Assembly (NCBI RefSeq): GCF_029867415.1
Contig: NC_081186.1
Coordinates: 109,184,128-109,248,127 of the forward strand
DNA length: 64,000 bases
DNA from: Vicia villosa
Taxonomy: Eukaryota; Streptophyta; Magnoliopsida; Fabales; Fabaceae
Direction: 5' to 3'
The translations under genes were made by a program, and so were the position numbers. The notes beneath the pieces are model-generated. The model had not been told where the DNA came from, did not search any database, and saw only the letters and a list, made by a program, of their open reading frames with translations. Shown piece by piece: positions 48,101-59,319 of this stretch (positions are counted from its first letter, which is position 1; each line of letters begins with the position of its first letter).

Positions 48101-49133
48101 CTTAAATTTTCTTAGGATTACATTTTATGTTACTTAAATATTAATATCTTTGGTCTTATTTATAAGAGAAAGTTGACTTTTTAGATTCATTTTGAATAAT
48201 TAATGTATCTAGTCTACTATACTGTTCAGATACATCGATTACTTAACGAATTCAGGGGAGACATTGATTACTTAATCGAATAGAAGTATTAAAAGGAATT
48301 TTTCTCTTATAAATAGGACCAGAGGGAGGGAGTATGATTTATTACTTGATTTCCTTAATAAGGATTAAGAGTCTTGTTTGTGTATACATATGGGTTAGTA
48401 TTTAGTTTTTTGTACCAAGTTGAACAAGTTTCTTTTTATATAAAATACATTACTTATAATAAGCTAAGAAGAAGCACTTACACCAAAAATACAATCCGGA
48501 CACTAACTGATTCCGATAATAATTTGAAAAAAATAAATAAGTTAAACGTAATCACAAGAAGTCGGTTATGAAATGAACACTAACACCGACACAGATACAA
48601 CTTTTTTTTCCTGAGATGTCGATGTTATATAGTTTAGCAGATTAACAACAAACAAGAACAAACAGTAACAAGTAGCAAGTGAACATACTTATAAGAGGAA
48701 TGTTTTTGCAAGTTTCATGCTCCATCATCAAAGAAAGAAGCTCTAATCCAGATATTACAGGCAACTCCATTTCTGCTAATACAATATCAACATCAATTTC
48801 CTTCATTTGCAAAGTCTTCCATGCCTTTACTCCATCTGAAACAGCAATAACTGCAAACAAAATATCAAAATTAAGATCTAATAAATAAACCATAAAATTA
48901 AATCAAAAACAGTAACTAATCAGAGATAAATTAAACGAACCTTTGTAATTGCAATTCATGAGAAGTGAAGTAATTAACCGCCGAGTAGAACGATCGGATT
49001 CAACAAGCAGAACAGTAACAGTTATCTTTGGTAGAAACAATTCCCATCGAAAAACCTCTTTACAGTGATCATCACCATCGTTCTTCTTCTCTGATTCATT
49101 CATATTTCTGTTTAATTCAACTTCTTCATCCAT
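45177..49133 (-). CDS. Pseudo-response regulator, PRR5/PRR9 clade (clock protein)
   Basis: Seven predicted coding exons (minus): 49133-48941, 48850-48689, 47232-47102, 46992-46794, 46687-46282, 46074-45414, 45296-45177. They sum to 1872 nt, 623 residues plus stop, with GT/AG borders and continuous frames. The pseudo-receiver domain spans exons 1-3 ([14 protein letters not shown], then [15 protein letters not shown], then MMSSHDS, ending [13 protein letters not shown]). The phosphorylatable Asp is replaced by Glu in LAEMELP, which defines PRR against true response regulators. Exon 5 has DLELSLRSG, the EAR-like repression motif of PRR5/7/9, and NHSNTSTFS. Exons 6-7 encode the CCT domain ([16 protein letters not shown], then [15 protein letters not shown]). 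PRR9-like wording in the receiver suggests the PRR9 side. Such proteins repress CCA1/LHY in the nucleus. The exon 5 acceptor (AG at 46689-46688) is the least certain, as a nearby alternative fails in frame. Confidence 0.9.
47947..48060. mobile_element. Tourist-like (PIF/Harbinger) MITE
   Basis: 114 bp. Terminal inverted repeats are GGGTGTGTTTGGGATGGGG and, at the other end, the complement of GGATTTGTTTGGGAGGGG. A TTA target duplication lies at 47944-47946 and 48061-48063. Ends and TTA duplication match the PIF/Harbinger type. Confidence 0.75.
48140..48332. mobile_element. Stowaway-like (Tc1/mariner) MITE
   Basis: The right end is the complement of CTCCCTCC, the Stowaway terminus, followed by TA. 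The inner 20 bases (GGTCCTATTTATAAGAGAAA as read from that end) pair with GGTCTTATTTATAAGAGAAA at 48152. The left terminus has drifted. Length is about 193 bp. Confidence 0.7.
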
Positions 49134-50520
49134 TCTCGAGCATGCTACATTTCACACACAAAATGAAAATGAAAAATCATGAGAAAAATATATATTAGAA
49201 CCCTAATTTTGAAAGAGTGTAAACTAAAATTGAAATTTACCTTGTTATTTATTTCATAAAAAAAGCTGATTTTTAGTTGAATTGAAGAGTTGAAGAGGTA
49301 AAGGATTTTCAAACCCGCGAAAAACGCTGAAAATATCTCCCGTACAAGTTTTTTGTGAAGGTGGTTTGTTACTGGAGGGTGAAGTGGCAAGTTTTGGGCC
49401 GTTGGATATTTTAATGTAGAGTTTGAGATTTTCCGTTGGGGTCCACTAATGGGACACGTGTAGCTTTGTGTTTTATCTTGAGGCTGATATTTTTTTGGAT
49501 GGGACGTCGTTATCAAATGTAAATCAAATTTTGATTTACCTTGGTTTTATCTCGTGGTGGGGAGACTCACACGTGGAGTGCTTGAGATTTACTAACTCGA
49601 TTAATTTATTTATCACGTACTAAACTTTATTAAAAAAAAAAATTATCTTGCATTTCTATCAAACTCTTTTTTTTTTCACCTATCATTTTGAAAGAGTAAA
49701 GATAATTCTGCAAACGAATTTTTTAGCCTAGAAAAATCTGAAAGATTCAATCTATGAAGTGATCGTAAGCATCTTGATACTGTTAAGCACATGTCATGGT
49801 GATTCTCTCTAGTACATGATGGTAGGTGATCAAGTTCTGTGGGTTCTTCTAGTCAACTACAAGCTTTACTGTCAATATATTTGATCTTATGGTAGGTGAT
49901 CAAGTTTATTTCTTTCTTGAGTCCATTCTTCTATCAAGTATCACTAAAGTATACTCTAAGAAATAATAAAACTTAGTTATTTTTCTCTCATTCTGAGTTA
50001 ATGAAAAAACTAAGAAATAGTTCATGTACTTGAAAAATAATACACCTTTGTAACTCTTCTAGCCACAAGCTAGTAAAGCCTCAGTTGTATTATATTTGTG
50101 AATTATTTGCCTATTTTCATTCCTTTTACGTGTATAAATATATCTAAAAAAACATGTGTGATTATGGTAATTTAATAGTCATTTAATGATGAAGTTTCTT
50201 TGTTTGAGTCTGGTTGTTGTTGTCATTAAACTGGTTATGATTGTGTTTGTCAGGATGTTTAAGTCTTCTTAACAAAGTCATTATCTGAATCAGCATCATA
50301 TTAGTAGAGCCGAGTTGGTCTTCGAGTTTAGGGTCACTCCGACCTTGAAGCCAGGAGGTGCACCTTCGTATCTTGTTGGCAGGTTCCTACAACTTTGTTT
50401 GAGGTCATTTCAAGCTCACCCATCATTTGTTGGATGCTTTCCAAGGCATTGGTGAGGCTCCTACTTGGAGGTCTGGTCTTACTGAGAATAAGTGACCTTG
50501 TGTAAAAATATACATACTAG
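49134..50520. other. PRR promoter side and intergenic
   Basis: The first few hundred bases should contain the PRR 5' UTR and promoter. The rest has no supported gene. Around 50200-50500 slightly GC-richer text looks like a decayed gag or LTR but cannot be named. Confidence 0.4.
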
Positions 50521-50521
50521 T

Positions 50522-50720
50522 ACACAGTCTCCCAAGCATAAAGCACGAGGCTTGTAAGGGCAAACTACTTTGAATGATACACCATGACATTACATTGTCC
50601 TTCCAAGCACGAGGAGTGTAAAGGATAAGTAATTTGAGTGATAAACCATGACATTACACAGTCTCCTAACCACGGAACGTATAATGGTGATGTGCTTTGA
50701 CTGATAATCCCGTAAATAGG
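50522..50720. repeat. Degenerate tandem repeat of about 70-75 bp
   Basis: Three units share ACCATGACATTACA, GTCTCC or GTCCTTCC, AAGCACGAGG or AACCACGGAA, and a CTTTGANTGATA end. The last unit overlaps the 136-bp direct repeat that flanks the Helitron fragment. Confidence 0.6.
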
Positions 50721-50768
50721 AAAATTCATTAGAACAAGTAATGAGTCAAAAGAATTGTATTGTGAGTA
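50633..50768. repeat. Direct repeat copy 1 beside the Helitron terminus
   Basis: 136 bp, matched at 52010-52145 with two base differences. It ends exactly where the Helitron 3' terminus begins. Confidence 0.9.
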
Positions 50769-52009
50769 CTAGTAAGAAACCCGTGCTCCCGCACGGGTGA
50801 TGTATTTTTGATATTGTATAAATTTCCCAAAGAAATCATAGTATTTGACAATCTTTAAGTAACAATACAATAATAACAAAAGATATGATAATGTGAAAAC
50901 ACATGAATGAGCGTTAATTACATAATATATGGATGGTATCAAAAGAAGAAATAAAAACAAAGATGTGTTACAAAAAATTATATCATTGTATAGACTTGTA
51001 ACACGAATCTTCAAAATGAAGTGAAATGTTGTACCTGAAAAAGCAAATTAAAATGTTATAAAGTGCAACAGTGGCAAATAAAAATGTTATTAAAATGAGT
51101 AAAGAGATATCGCAATAACACACCTTTTAAACATTTTGGAACACTTTTTTGAATACAACATTAGTGGTAGTACTCATGGGTTCTCTATCTTTGTCATGAA
51201 TAAGAATCTTTAATCCCTTTTTGAATTTCACTCTAGAGATAGCCACATATAATTGACCATGACTAAAAACTTCCTTTGGCAAATACAAACCAACATGGTC
51301 TAGTGATTGCCCTTGAGACTTGTTAATTGTCATGGCGAAGGAAACAATAATTGGAAATTGGCGTCTCACCAATTTAAATGGCCACGGCGACTGTGAGGGG
51401 GACAAAGACATTCTAGGAATATAAATAGTGTTCCCAATATTTTTTCCAGAAATGATCTTAGCTTCAATGACATGAGCAGCAAGCCTTGTTACAGTGAGTC
51501 GTGTACCATTGCACAAGCCTTCAGACTGATCTAGATTGCGCATTAACATTATAGTGGCCCCAACTTTCAACCTGATTGAATGATTAGGCAATCCCGAAGT
51601 TTTAAGAGCATTTAGGAACTCGGGAGTGACGTGCTCATATGCATCAAAGTTAGTAACATCAGACTTATCTATGCAATCACTACTAAAGTACTCTTTCTCT
51701 TCTCCTACAATAACTGTAAATATAATTATCGACTAAACATCATATATGACCAGATTTTTACCATTAACCTAAATAATTTGGAAAAAGTGCAAGTTCAATA
51801 CCTGGAAGAAGGTTTGTGATATATTGGTTGATCTCATCAACCACTTCAATTGTTGAAGCTAAGATTGCACGACTTTGAAGATAGTTGGAATCAAGATAGT
51901 TATGAATGAGATCAGGGTATGTATCCTCAACAATTGCCTTAATCGGATTTGAAAATTTTGAAATTAAAAACTCGTCTAGAATACAAATATCAGCATAACC
52001 ATCGTATTT
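50769..52009 (-). mobile_element. 5'-truncated Helitron, 3' end present
   Basis: On the minus strand the fragment ends with the hairpin CCCGTGCGGGAGCACGGG followed by TTTCTTACTAG. A GC hairpin about 10 bp before CTAG is the Helitron 3' signature, and the next host base is T, as expected for insertion between A and T. The helicase remnant above it runs in the same direction and is correctly placed, just upstream of the 3' end. The 5' half (Rep domain and TC end) is missing. Confidence 0.85.
51127..52009 (-). pseudogene. Helitron PIF1-like helicase, C-terminal part
   Basis: Two coding pieces on the minus strand, about 52009-51802 and 51707-51127, are separated by an intron-like gap of about 95 bp with GT and AG borders. 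The first piece contains IEVVDEINQYITNLLPG. The second starts EEKEYFSSD and contains PNHSIRLKVGATIMLMRNLD, the motif FAMTINKSQGQSL, and YVAISRVKFKKGL, which are helicase motifs of the PIF1/Helitron RepHel type. The stop is at the natural C-terminus. The ATPase motifs and Rep part are absent because of the truncation, so it cannot act alone. Confidence 0.85.
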
Positions 52010-52145
52010 TTTGAGTGATAAACCATGACATTACACAGTCTCCTAACCACGGAACGTATAATGGTGATGTGCTTTGACTGATAATCCCGTAAATAAGAAA
52101 ATTCATTAGAACAAGTAATGATTCAAAAGAATTGTATTGTGAGTA
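52010..52145. repeat. Direct repeat copy 2, carrying an unoccupied Helitron target
   Basis: Matches 50633-50768 at 134 of 136 positions. After it the sequence runs GAGTATTACTT, that is, the same flank without the Helitron terminus. Confidence 0.9.
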
Positions 52146-52984
52146 TTACTTAATCAACTATCCTATAACAATAAAGTAAAAATAAAAAATACATAAAATA
52201 AACAAAAAGAAAATAAAAACAATAAAAAACTAAACTAAAGAGGGCGTGAAACATCTAAATCACATCTAGTGAAGGTGTGGTGGTTTGTTGATGAGTATGC
52301 ATAGACTGGTAAAGGTTTACGTCATCCTGTTGCCATTGGTAGACTATGGCTATAGTCTGCGCTTCCTATTCACAACAATATCCCTCTGCTTTTGAAAGTT
52401 GAACTCCATGTTTTCAGCAGTCCCAGAGCGTTTGAAGGGTTAATGTTGTTGATGGTGTGGTCAGTATGTATCTTCTGTTGCTCGGTGCTCGGGGGTCAAA
52501 ATATAGAGTTTCCTGAGTAAGAATGCTATCATCTATGAACTTTTCAAAATCAATATCTTCTCCCCCTTTAGAATGGAGTAAGAATGCAAACACCTTTTTC
52601 AGAATGAAAACCGAATAATTAGAAGGTTCCAAAGGCATAACATTTTATTCCACTTGGGGTGTAACGAATTTGGTTACACAACAAGTTTATATAGATAAAA
52701 CGCATAGCGCCAGATGAGCCTTAAGCTAAACGCAACAAGTTCTGTCAAAAAAATAAAGCTTACAGAACAAGTTTATATAGATAAAACTTCGAAGATTGTC
52801 ATTCTTAACACTAATTCCACAAACAATAACAAATACAAGACAGGAAAAACAAAGTTTCCAACCTAAAGAACAAATCCTCTTTATATTAGGCAAGATAGAT
52901 GATGCATTCTATGAGTAACATTTTATGATTAGTAACCATATTAATAACAACATTGATACAAAAATGAAAGCACACAAGAAAAAA
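52146..52984. other. Intergenic and PDH E1-alpha 3' UTR
   Basis: A minus-strand open stretch of 74 codons at 52638-52414 resembles no family I can name. The 200-300 bases next to 52985 are the likely 3' UTR of the plastid PDH gene. Confidence 0.4.
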
Positions 52985-55558
52985 CTAGACATGAGCAGTG
53001 CCTTCTGTAAACTTTGGATCTTCACATCTATACCTGCCATCCGGTCCAATTCCAAAACCTTTCGGATCGGCAAACACATTCTCTAGAAGTTGGCTGCGCT
53101 GTGGCTGAGGGCTCTTCTCGGCAAACTCAACGGCCTCTTCAAGGATCTCGTCGATTTTCTTGTCTATTGTTTTCAATTCTTGTTCACTGGCTAAGTTGTT
53201 CTCGAAAAGGTATTTCTTCAATGCAGTGATGGGATCCCTACCAGCATAGTGTTCCTTCTCAGCTGCCAAATAGAAAAATATTACGATCTTACAATCCAGC
53301 ACTCGATCTTGACTACACTGGTCAAAATATATACATACTTTGCAAATTAAGAATGCAAACGAATAAGATTATATCGAAACAAATGCTTACCAGGGTTACG
53401 AAGCTCGTCAGGATCGGCCAATGAATGTCCTCTAAATCTATAAGTCTCGCATTCAACTAGAGTTGGTCCCTCTCCTCTTCTAGCTCTATCGATTGCCTCC
53501 TTTGCCACCTCTCTGACCTTCAAAACATCCATCCCGTCGACATGAACTCCCGGCATCCCGAAAGCTGGTCCTTTTTTCCATATCTGAGGATCCGAAGTTG
53601 CCCTGAGATGCGACATCCCAATGGCCCACAAATTATTTTCCACCACAAACACAATTGGCAACTTCCACAAAGCAGCCATATTCAAACACTCGAAGAACTG
53701 TCCGTTGTTACAAGTTCCATCTCCGAAAAACGCCAATGTCACGTTATCAGAATCAGCCTGATTCAACACCTCTCTTTTGTACTTCATGGAAAACGCCGCA
53801 CCGGTGGCCACTGGAATTCCTTCACCGATGAACGCGAAACCACCAAGCACGTTGTGTTCTTTTGAGAACATATGCATCGAACCTCCCTGACCTCGGCAGC
53901 ATCCTGTTGCCTTCCCAAAGAGTTCGCTCATCACAGCTCGAGAAGGGACCCCTTTACTCAACGCGTGGACATGGTCTCTGTATGTGCTCACGATGCAATC
54001 TTCTTGCCTCAAATACTTGATGAATCCAGTTGACACGGCTTCTTGGCCGTTGTACAAGTGAACGAAACCGAACATTTTACCTCTATAATACATCTCAGCA
54101 CACTTGTCTTCAAAGGACCTTCCTAGTACCATGTCTTCATAAAGCACTAACCCTTCCTCTTTAGTAATAAGCTGCACACACAAATACAGATAAGAACAGG
54201 CTAAGAAAAAAACCCTTTCAAACCTCTTTGGTTTAAGGATAAAAAACATGGTTTCAATTTTAGCTTTTAAAAAAAGCCTACTAGTAGTTTTCAGTTTTCA
54301 CAACTTTGAAATCAGTAACAAAGATAAAATAAACTGTAAATAAAGCAGGTATGATTAATAAAAATAAATTGTTAGATAATTAAAATGGTTATATAAATTG
54401 ATTTCATAAATTTAGTTTTGGTTAAAAGTGGTTTGAATTTAAAGTGATTTATGGTTTGAATACGTTCATGAAAAAGTGAGTTCAGCAATAAATTTGAGTA
54501 AAAAAATTCAATTCTGAACACAAAAGCCAAAATTTCAGTTTCATGCTAGAATCAATTCTTCTCAACACCACCCAAATATGTCAAAATCAATTAGTTATAT
54601 GTTTGGTTTCATGTTTGGAGTACCTAGAATTGATTAAGGACGTGTAAAATTGATTTTGATATGTTTGACTGTTCTTGAGTATAATTGATTATACTTTCTA
54701 GAACTGATTCTACTTGAAAGCTAGAATTTGTAGCTTTTGAGTCTAATCGTGACTTTTCCATTGAAATTTACCGTTAACTCACTTTTCCAGTAATTTATCC
54801 AAACTTAAATTACTTTGTCTTCTATTCAATTTTAACCAGAATCAATTCACTTAAAATCAATTTTCTTCCCCGCAGAACCTAACTCACACTATATGATTCT
54901 AGAATCAATTTTGACTCTTCCAAACTCCAAAAGTGAAATCAATAATACACTAAAAATGGAAACAAAACAAGACCTAATAAAGCAAAATCAAATCAACTTC
55001 AATAGTCTAAACTTCAGAAACCAATTGAACAATAACACAAAAAACAAAACCCATAAACCATAAATCATATATCACTACAGTTAGAACCAACAAAACCTCT
55101 GAAAAATCAGAAACAACATAACCCAACAACAAAAACATTCAAAATTCAAATCATGTAGCTCACAAACCCAACCCAACATGTTCAATTCATCTTTCAGAAC
55201 ATAACAGAATCAAAAGTTAAGCTTTTTACATAACCCCATAAGCGAGAATCAACACCAATTAACAAAAAGCACAAATTTTTCACATGAAAATCAACAAAGA
55301 ACGATAAAGGGTTACCAAATCAGAGGTTTGTTGCAGAAGAACAGCAACAGGCGATGAGGAACGACGATGAAGAAACGGCTTAGTGATAGAATTGAACCGA
55401 AGAAGCTTCTGAGTGGATCCAAGGAACGAGGAAGGAGAAGGGTTGTGTTTGAAGAGATCAGAAGAGAAAGATATTGATTTATCATTGGATCTTGGAGTTG
55501 AGGAATTGACAGGAACCGCAAGAAGAGAGTGTGGGAGCTTTGTTGCAGAGAAAGACAT
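52985..55558 (-). CDS. Pyruvate dehydrogenase E1 component subunit alpha, plastid form
   Basis: Three coding exons (minus): 55558-55316, 54171-53391, 53262-52985. They total 1302 nt (433 residues plus stop), with GT/AG borders and continuous frame. The length is close to the roughly 430 residues usual for plastid E1-alpha. Residues 1 to about 65 are Ser-rich, low in acidic residues and basic near the end (FLHRRSSSP), as in a chloroplast transit peptide. The thiamine-diphosphate motif is GDGTCNN (about 231-237) to VVENN (about 261). [15 protein letters not shown] marks the active-site loop region near 330. The protein pairs with E1-beta to decarboxylate pyruvate and feed acetyl groups to E2, supplying acetyl-CoA for plastid fatty-acid synthesis. 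The ATG at 55558 is the first in frame giving a transit peptide; an upstream in-frame extension is in the 5' UTR. Confidence 0.94.
54384..54895. mobile_element. Imperfect inverted-repeat element in PDH intron 1
   Basis: The left part (around 54390-54490) and right part (around 54770-54870) are rough reverse complements, including GAAAAAGTGAGTT against AACTCACTTTTCC and TTTTGGTTAAAA against TTTTAACCAGAA. The centre is also rich in AATTGATT and its complement. It looks like an old MITE of several hundred bp in an otherwise plain intron. No target duplication could be set. Confidence 0.45.
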
Positions 55559-56340
55559 GTTTTTTTTTTTCTTCTCACTTTGCAAACCAAAGTGAAAAAA
55601 CCAGAGATGTTTTTTTTTTAAGATTGTGGTTATAGGAAAATGGAACAGAAAATAAGGTTGTTTATTTATATGAAAATAGCAGAAATTAAGGTTAAGTGAA
55701 AAGTGGCGGAGAAAACTAGAGAGTGGTGCTTGGAGATAATCGACTTGTGCTTGAGGGGTGTTTTTGGCTATGCTTAGTTGGCTATGAGTGATATGTGCAA
55801 ATTCATTAGATGCTACCAAAAACTCAACTAACTTTTACTACATTAACATTCATTTAGTATGAGGTTGGTTATGAATTTGAGGAAAAGAAAAATGAGTCAA
55901 ATTGATTTAAGTTTTATGAAATTGATTTTGATCTTGAGTGTGGTGAGATATTCTTTGTTCTAGCATTTGTAAGGAAATTTTGTTTATGATTAGTTATTTA
56001 TTTTCAAAGTCCAATACTTATTTATTAGAAAAAGAAAAATAAATATAATAAAATTTATTGATTGTTATGTACAAGTAAAACAAATAAAAATAAAATAACA
56101 ATCAAGTTTTATTCTATTGAGTGGAGTTGGTTACATTGACTAACTTTTATCATAATGTTCTATCTAGATCATGTTTCTATCTAAATGGATAAATTTGATA
56201 TCCTTTTTATTGATTCCTTTTACAATTTTCTAAATCTTCATGTGCATCTAGTTGTTTGACTCATCTCTATCTGGTCTACCCTCTTTACCACAAAATTTAC
56301 AGGTCTTCTCTCTATATTCTTAAATCACTTATCTTGTCTT
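55559..56340. other. PDH E1-alpha promoter side and intergenic
   Basis: Holds the 5' UTR and promoter of the PDH gene immediately above 55558, including a T-rich and A-rich leader. Beyond 55860 it is AT-rich without a gene. Confidence 0.5.
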
Positions 56341-56344
56341 GTCT

Positions 56345-57050
56345 AGTATTACCATACATTCAACGCAATATCTCCATCTATACTACAGTTATTTTATTCT
56401 CGTGGTGATTCTTAACTGTCAAACATTTTGTCATGTACAACATCGTAAGTCTTACTGCAATTTGATAAATTTTCTCCATCTTGAGCGGTACATTTGCATC
56501 ACATAAAATCCCGAAGCCCTCATCTACTTCAACCCCCCGGTTTACACTTTCTTCTATTTCTCCTTCTATTTCTCCATCATTTTGTATTAAGGAACCAAGA
56601 TATCTAAACTGCGTGACTTGTAGGATGATATGGTTCAAACGTTCACCTATATGCTAGAAACACTTTTCCTTTTGTTGAACTTATATTCCATATACTTCAT
56701 ATTATTTCTGCTTAGACGAAAGCCATGCATTTCTAAAGGTCCTCTCTAAGTCTCGAACTTCTCATTTAAGTCCTCTTTCGAATCTCCAAGTAGAATTATG
56801 TCATCTACAAAACACATGCATCTTGGTGCTAGCTCTTGGATATGATTCATGAGTACATTCAAAATTAAAGCAAAAAGGTATGGGCTTAGAATTGGACCTT
56901 GGTGTAAGCATATTGTAATGGGGAAATCGCATGTCTCCCCACCCTGTATTTATATACTAGTTGATACCCTTTCTTACATATCTTGAAAAGCTCGAATCTA
57001 TGCAATCACAATCGCTTTCTTCTCTAGGGTGTTGGTGAAGAATATAGTAT
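56345..57050 (-). pseudogene. LINE-type reverse transcriptase remnant
   Basis: Minus-strand text in shifting frames: FPITICLHQGPILSPYLF near 56920, then CMCFVDDIILLGDSKEDLNE (VDD where LINE RTs have ADD), and FRYLGSLIQNDGEIE at 56605, ending with VKNHHENK. This is the order of plant L1-type RT from the catalytic centre to the C-terminus. Several stops and frameshifts make it dead. The endonuclease part is not present. Confidence 0.8.
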
Positions 57051-58099
57051 TCAAATGGTTCAGAAAGGGGTTGAATGGACCATTCTCCTAAAAACACTTT
57101 TCAAAACCATTTTCATTGAAAATCATAGTTGTATAAACAGATATGCATTTAACAGGCGCAGTCAACATTTTGTGGAGGTTTTGTATATCATACAATTAAT
57201 TGGGTTGTACACTTTACTTAGATTATCATTGAAGTTGCTCTGCCTCTTAGGGTTTGCTCTAGGTTTTGTTTTGTTGCTTGTCATTTTTTTAGTTTATTTG
57301 TTGTCGTAAGTGAGTCTCCTCACATAGTTGTGCATTCTAGAGTTGTGTGTTAAATCATTTTACGCATGCGCAAATTAAACTATTTGATTAAGGTTAATGC
57401 AATATGTTTCTAGTCAATTTCGTTTGAGGTTTGGATCAAGAACAAATGAGAAATGGTTTAAATTTTGCTAAATCTTTATTGAAATTAGCATTTCATTTTT
57501 GTTAAAATTTTAATTTTTAGAAGTGTGATTTGAATTAGGATATTGACTTACTCGAATCAAATTGTATATGAAAAATCAGGATTTGCTTCGGTAAGTCTGA
57601 TTTGAATCACAATATAGACTGACTTGAATCAAATATGGTTTTGAAAAATAGGATTTTGCTTTTGTGAGTTTGATATAAATCACAGTAAAACATGACTTGA
57701 ATCATAGAGGTTTGATTTCAATCATTAGAAAGCTTAACTCAAATCAAATTCTGGCAGCAAATTTTGGTTTTTGGTTCTCTAATCTTGATTTGAATCATAG
57801 ATCTGGTTGACTAGAATCACATGACTCGAATCATAAAAAGTTTGATTCGAATCATGGGAGTAGTTTTCTTGGATATTTATTCAAATCATTCAGTCTCTTG
57901 ACTTGATTCAATGATACGGAATTGTATGAAACTCTAAGTTAAAGGAGTGAACCAAGATAAATTTTGTATTTTTACTCTTCTTTCCTAAATCTCATTATCA
58001 GTAAACACTTGTAATTGACTTGAGTTTATTTGAAACAAACCTTAAAAATTTAAATCGTCAACATAATACAAATTTCCCTTTCTTGTGTTTTTTTATTTT
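57051..58099. other. Non-coding stretch with clustered GATTCGAATCA-like palindromes
   Basis: From 57520 to 57910 a motif of the form TTTGATTTGAATCA or TGATTCGAATCA recurs about a dozen times, both as the palindrome and as half-sites. No gene is seen; it is probably part of a decayed LTR. Confidence 0.5.
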
Positions 58100-58790
58100 T
58101 ATATGTGAAAGAGATTGTTAAGTTGCATGGAGTTCCCTCATGTATCATTAGAGATAGAGAATCGAAGTTTATATCTAAATTTTGGAAACATTTTATTAAT
58201 GAAATGAGGACAAATTTGAGGCTAAGGTATTCTTATCATCCACAAACGTATGGCCAGTTTTAACGAACAATATATTTATATTCAAGTTAAGGCTAAGATA
58301 TGCTTATCATCTACCGACGCATGAACAAAATGAGACTAAGTTGTAAGGGCTAAGGTATTATTGTGTTGTTTTGAAACATGTGAGACCAATATATTTAGAT
58401 CCAACTTTGTGTAACAAACTACGGAATAAGTTAAGATAATTTTAGATATAATGAAAGTTGTTAAAGATAGGCATAAATATTATAGTGATAAAAGAAGACG
58501 GCCTTTGTAATTTAAGGTTGAAGATTATGTGTTCTTGAAAGTAACTTTGAGGACATGTGTTAGCATAGATATTAAGATAATTAAGCTTACACTTAGGTTC
58601 ATTAGTTCATTTCAAATCCTTATAAGCATTTGGTACAATGGCTTACCACATAGAATTATCACTAAACTTATCAAATCTACATGACATGTTTCATATCTCT
58701 CAATTGAGGAAATATTATCCATCCCGTGTAATTGAACCTCAATCTATTCAATTGAGAGATAACATGTAGTGTGAAGTATTATCAACTATA
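58100..58790 (+). pseudogene. Ty3/gypsy integrase remnant
   Basis: Plus-strand text reads IVKLHGVPSCIIRDRESKF, then YSYHPQTYGQF followed by a stop. These are the second Asp and the Glu-box regions of a gypsy integrase, with the Glu region destroyed. From 58480, KYYSDKRRRPL, FKVEDYVFLKV and later VIEP-like text correspond to the integrase C-terminus of the Tekay/Del-like kind. Stops and shifts are frequent and the middle is partly deleted. Confidence 0.7.
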
Positions 58791-58799
58791 GGACGAGCT

Positions 58800-59319
58800 T
58801 ATTCTTAAAGTGAGACCCACCATATATTTAAAAAAAAAAAGAAAAAAACTGTTTTAGTTTCGGTGGTTCAAGCCCATGAGTATTTTTTACGTTTGGTTCT
58901 AGAATGGTTTTATAATCTAGAATGGTTTTATAATCTGTAGTTACAATAACAACACGACAACAAAGAGAGGAAGAGAAAAACAACAAACAATAATATAAAG
59001 AATGAAATAAGGGTTACAATGTTGTGAGAGAAGAAGAGGAAAATTCGTTTTGGGTGATACATAGATGTGTAATAAACTTTATCAGTTTCAACTATAAATT
59101 CAATATGTTATTCATATCACTTAGCTAATAATATATGTGTTTCGTATACCAATATTTTGTGGACGTGTTGTCTGGAGAATCTTTCCCATATTTATTCTTT
59201 ATTGGTGAAGATTTTTAATCCGTAGTGTTATTAAAAAGACTTTCAGTATAATGGATGATTTTTATTCTCTAGAAGATTCCCATTAAAGACATAGTATACA
59301 TCATGTAGATGTTATTGAT
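58800..59319. other. AT-rich non-coding
   Basis: No gene or named repeat recognised. Confidence 0.4.

Larger units (their letters stand above)
47233..48688 (-). other. Second intron of the PRR gene, holding two MITEs
   Basis: 1456 bp, donor AA/GTATGT and acceptor TGCAG. It is the longest intron of the gene and the only one with recognisable transposon insertions. The rest is AT-rich. Confidence 0.85.

Noticed and set aside
49145..49516. 123-codon minus-strand ORF upstream of the PRR gene
   Set aside because: It lies in the promoter and 5' UTR region and shows no recognisable protein; low-complexity Phe/Leu-rich end.
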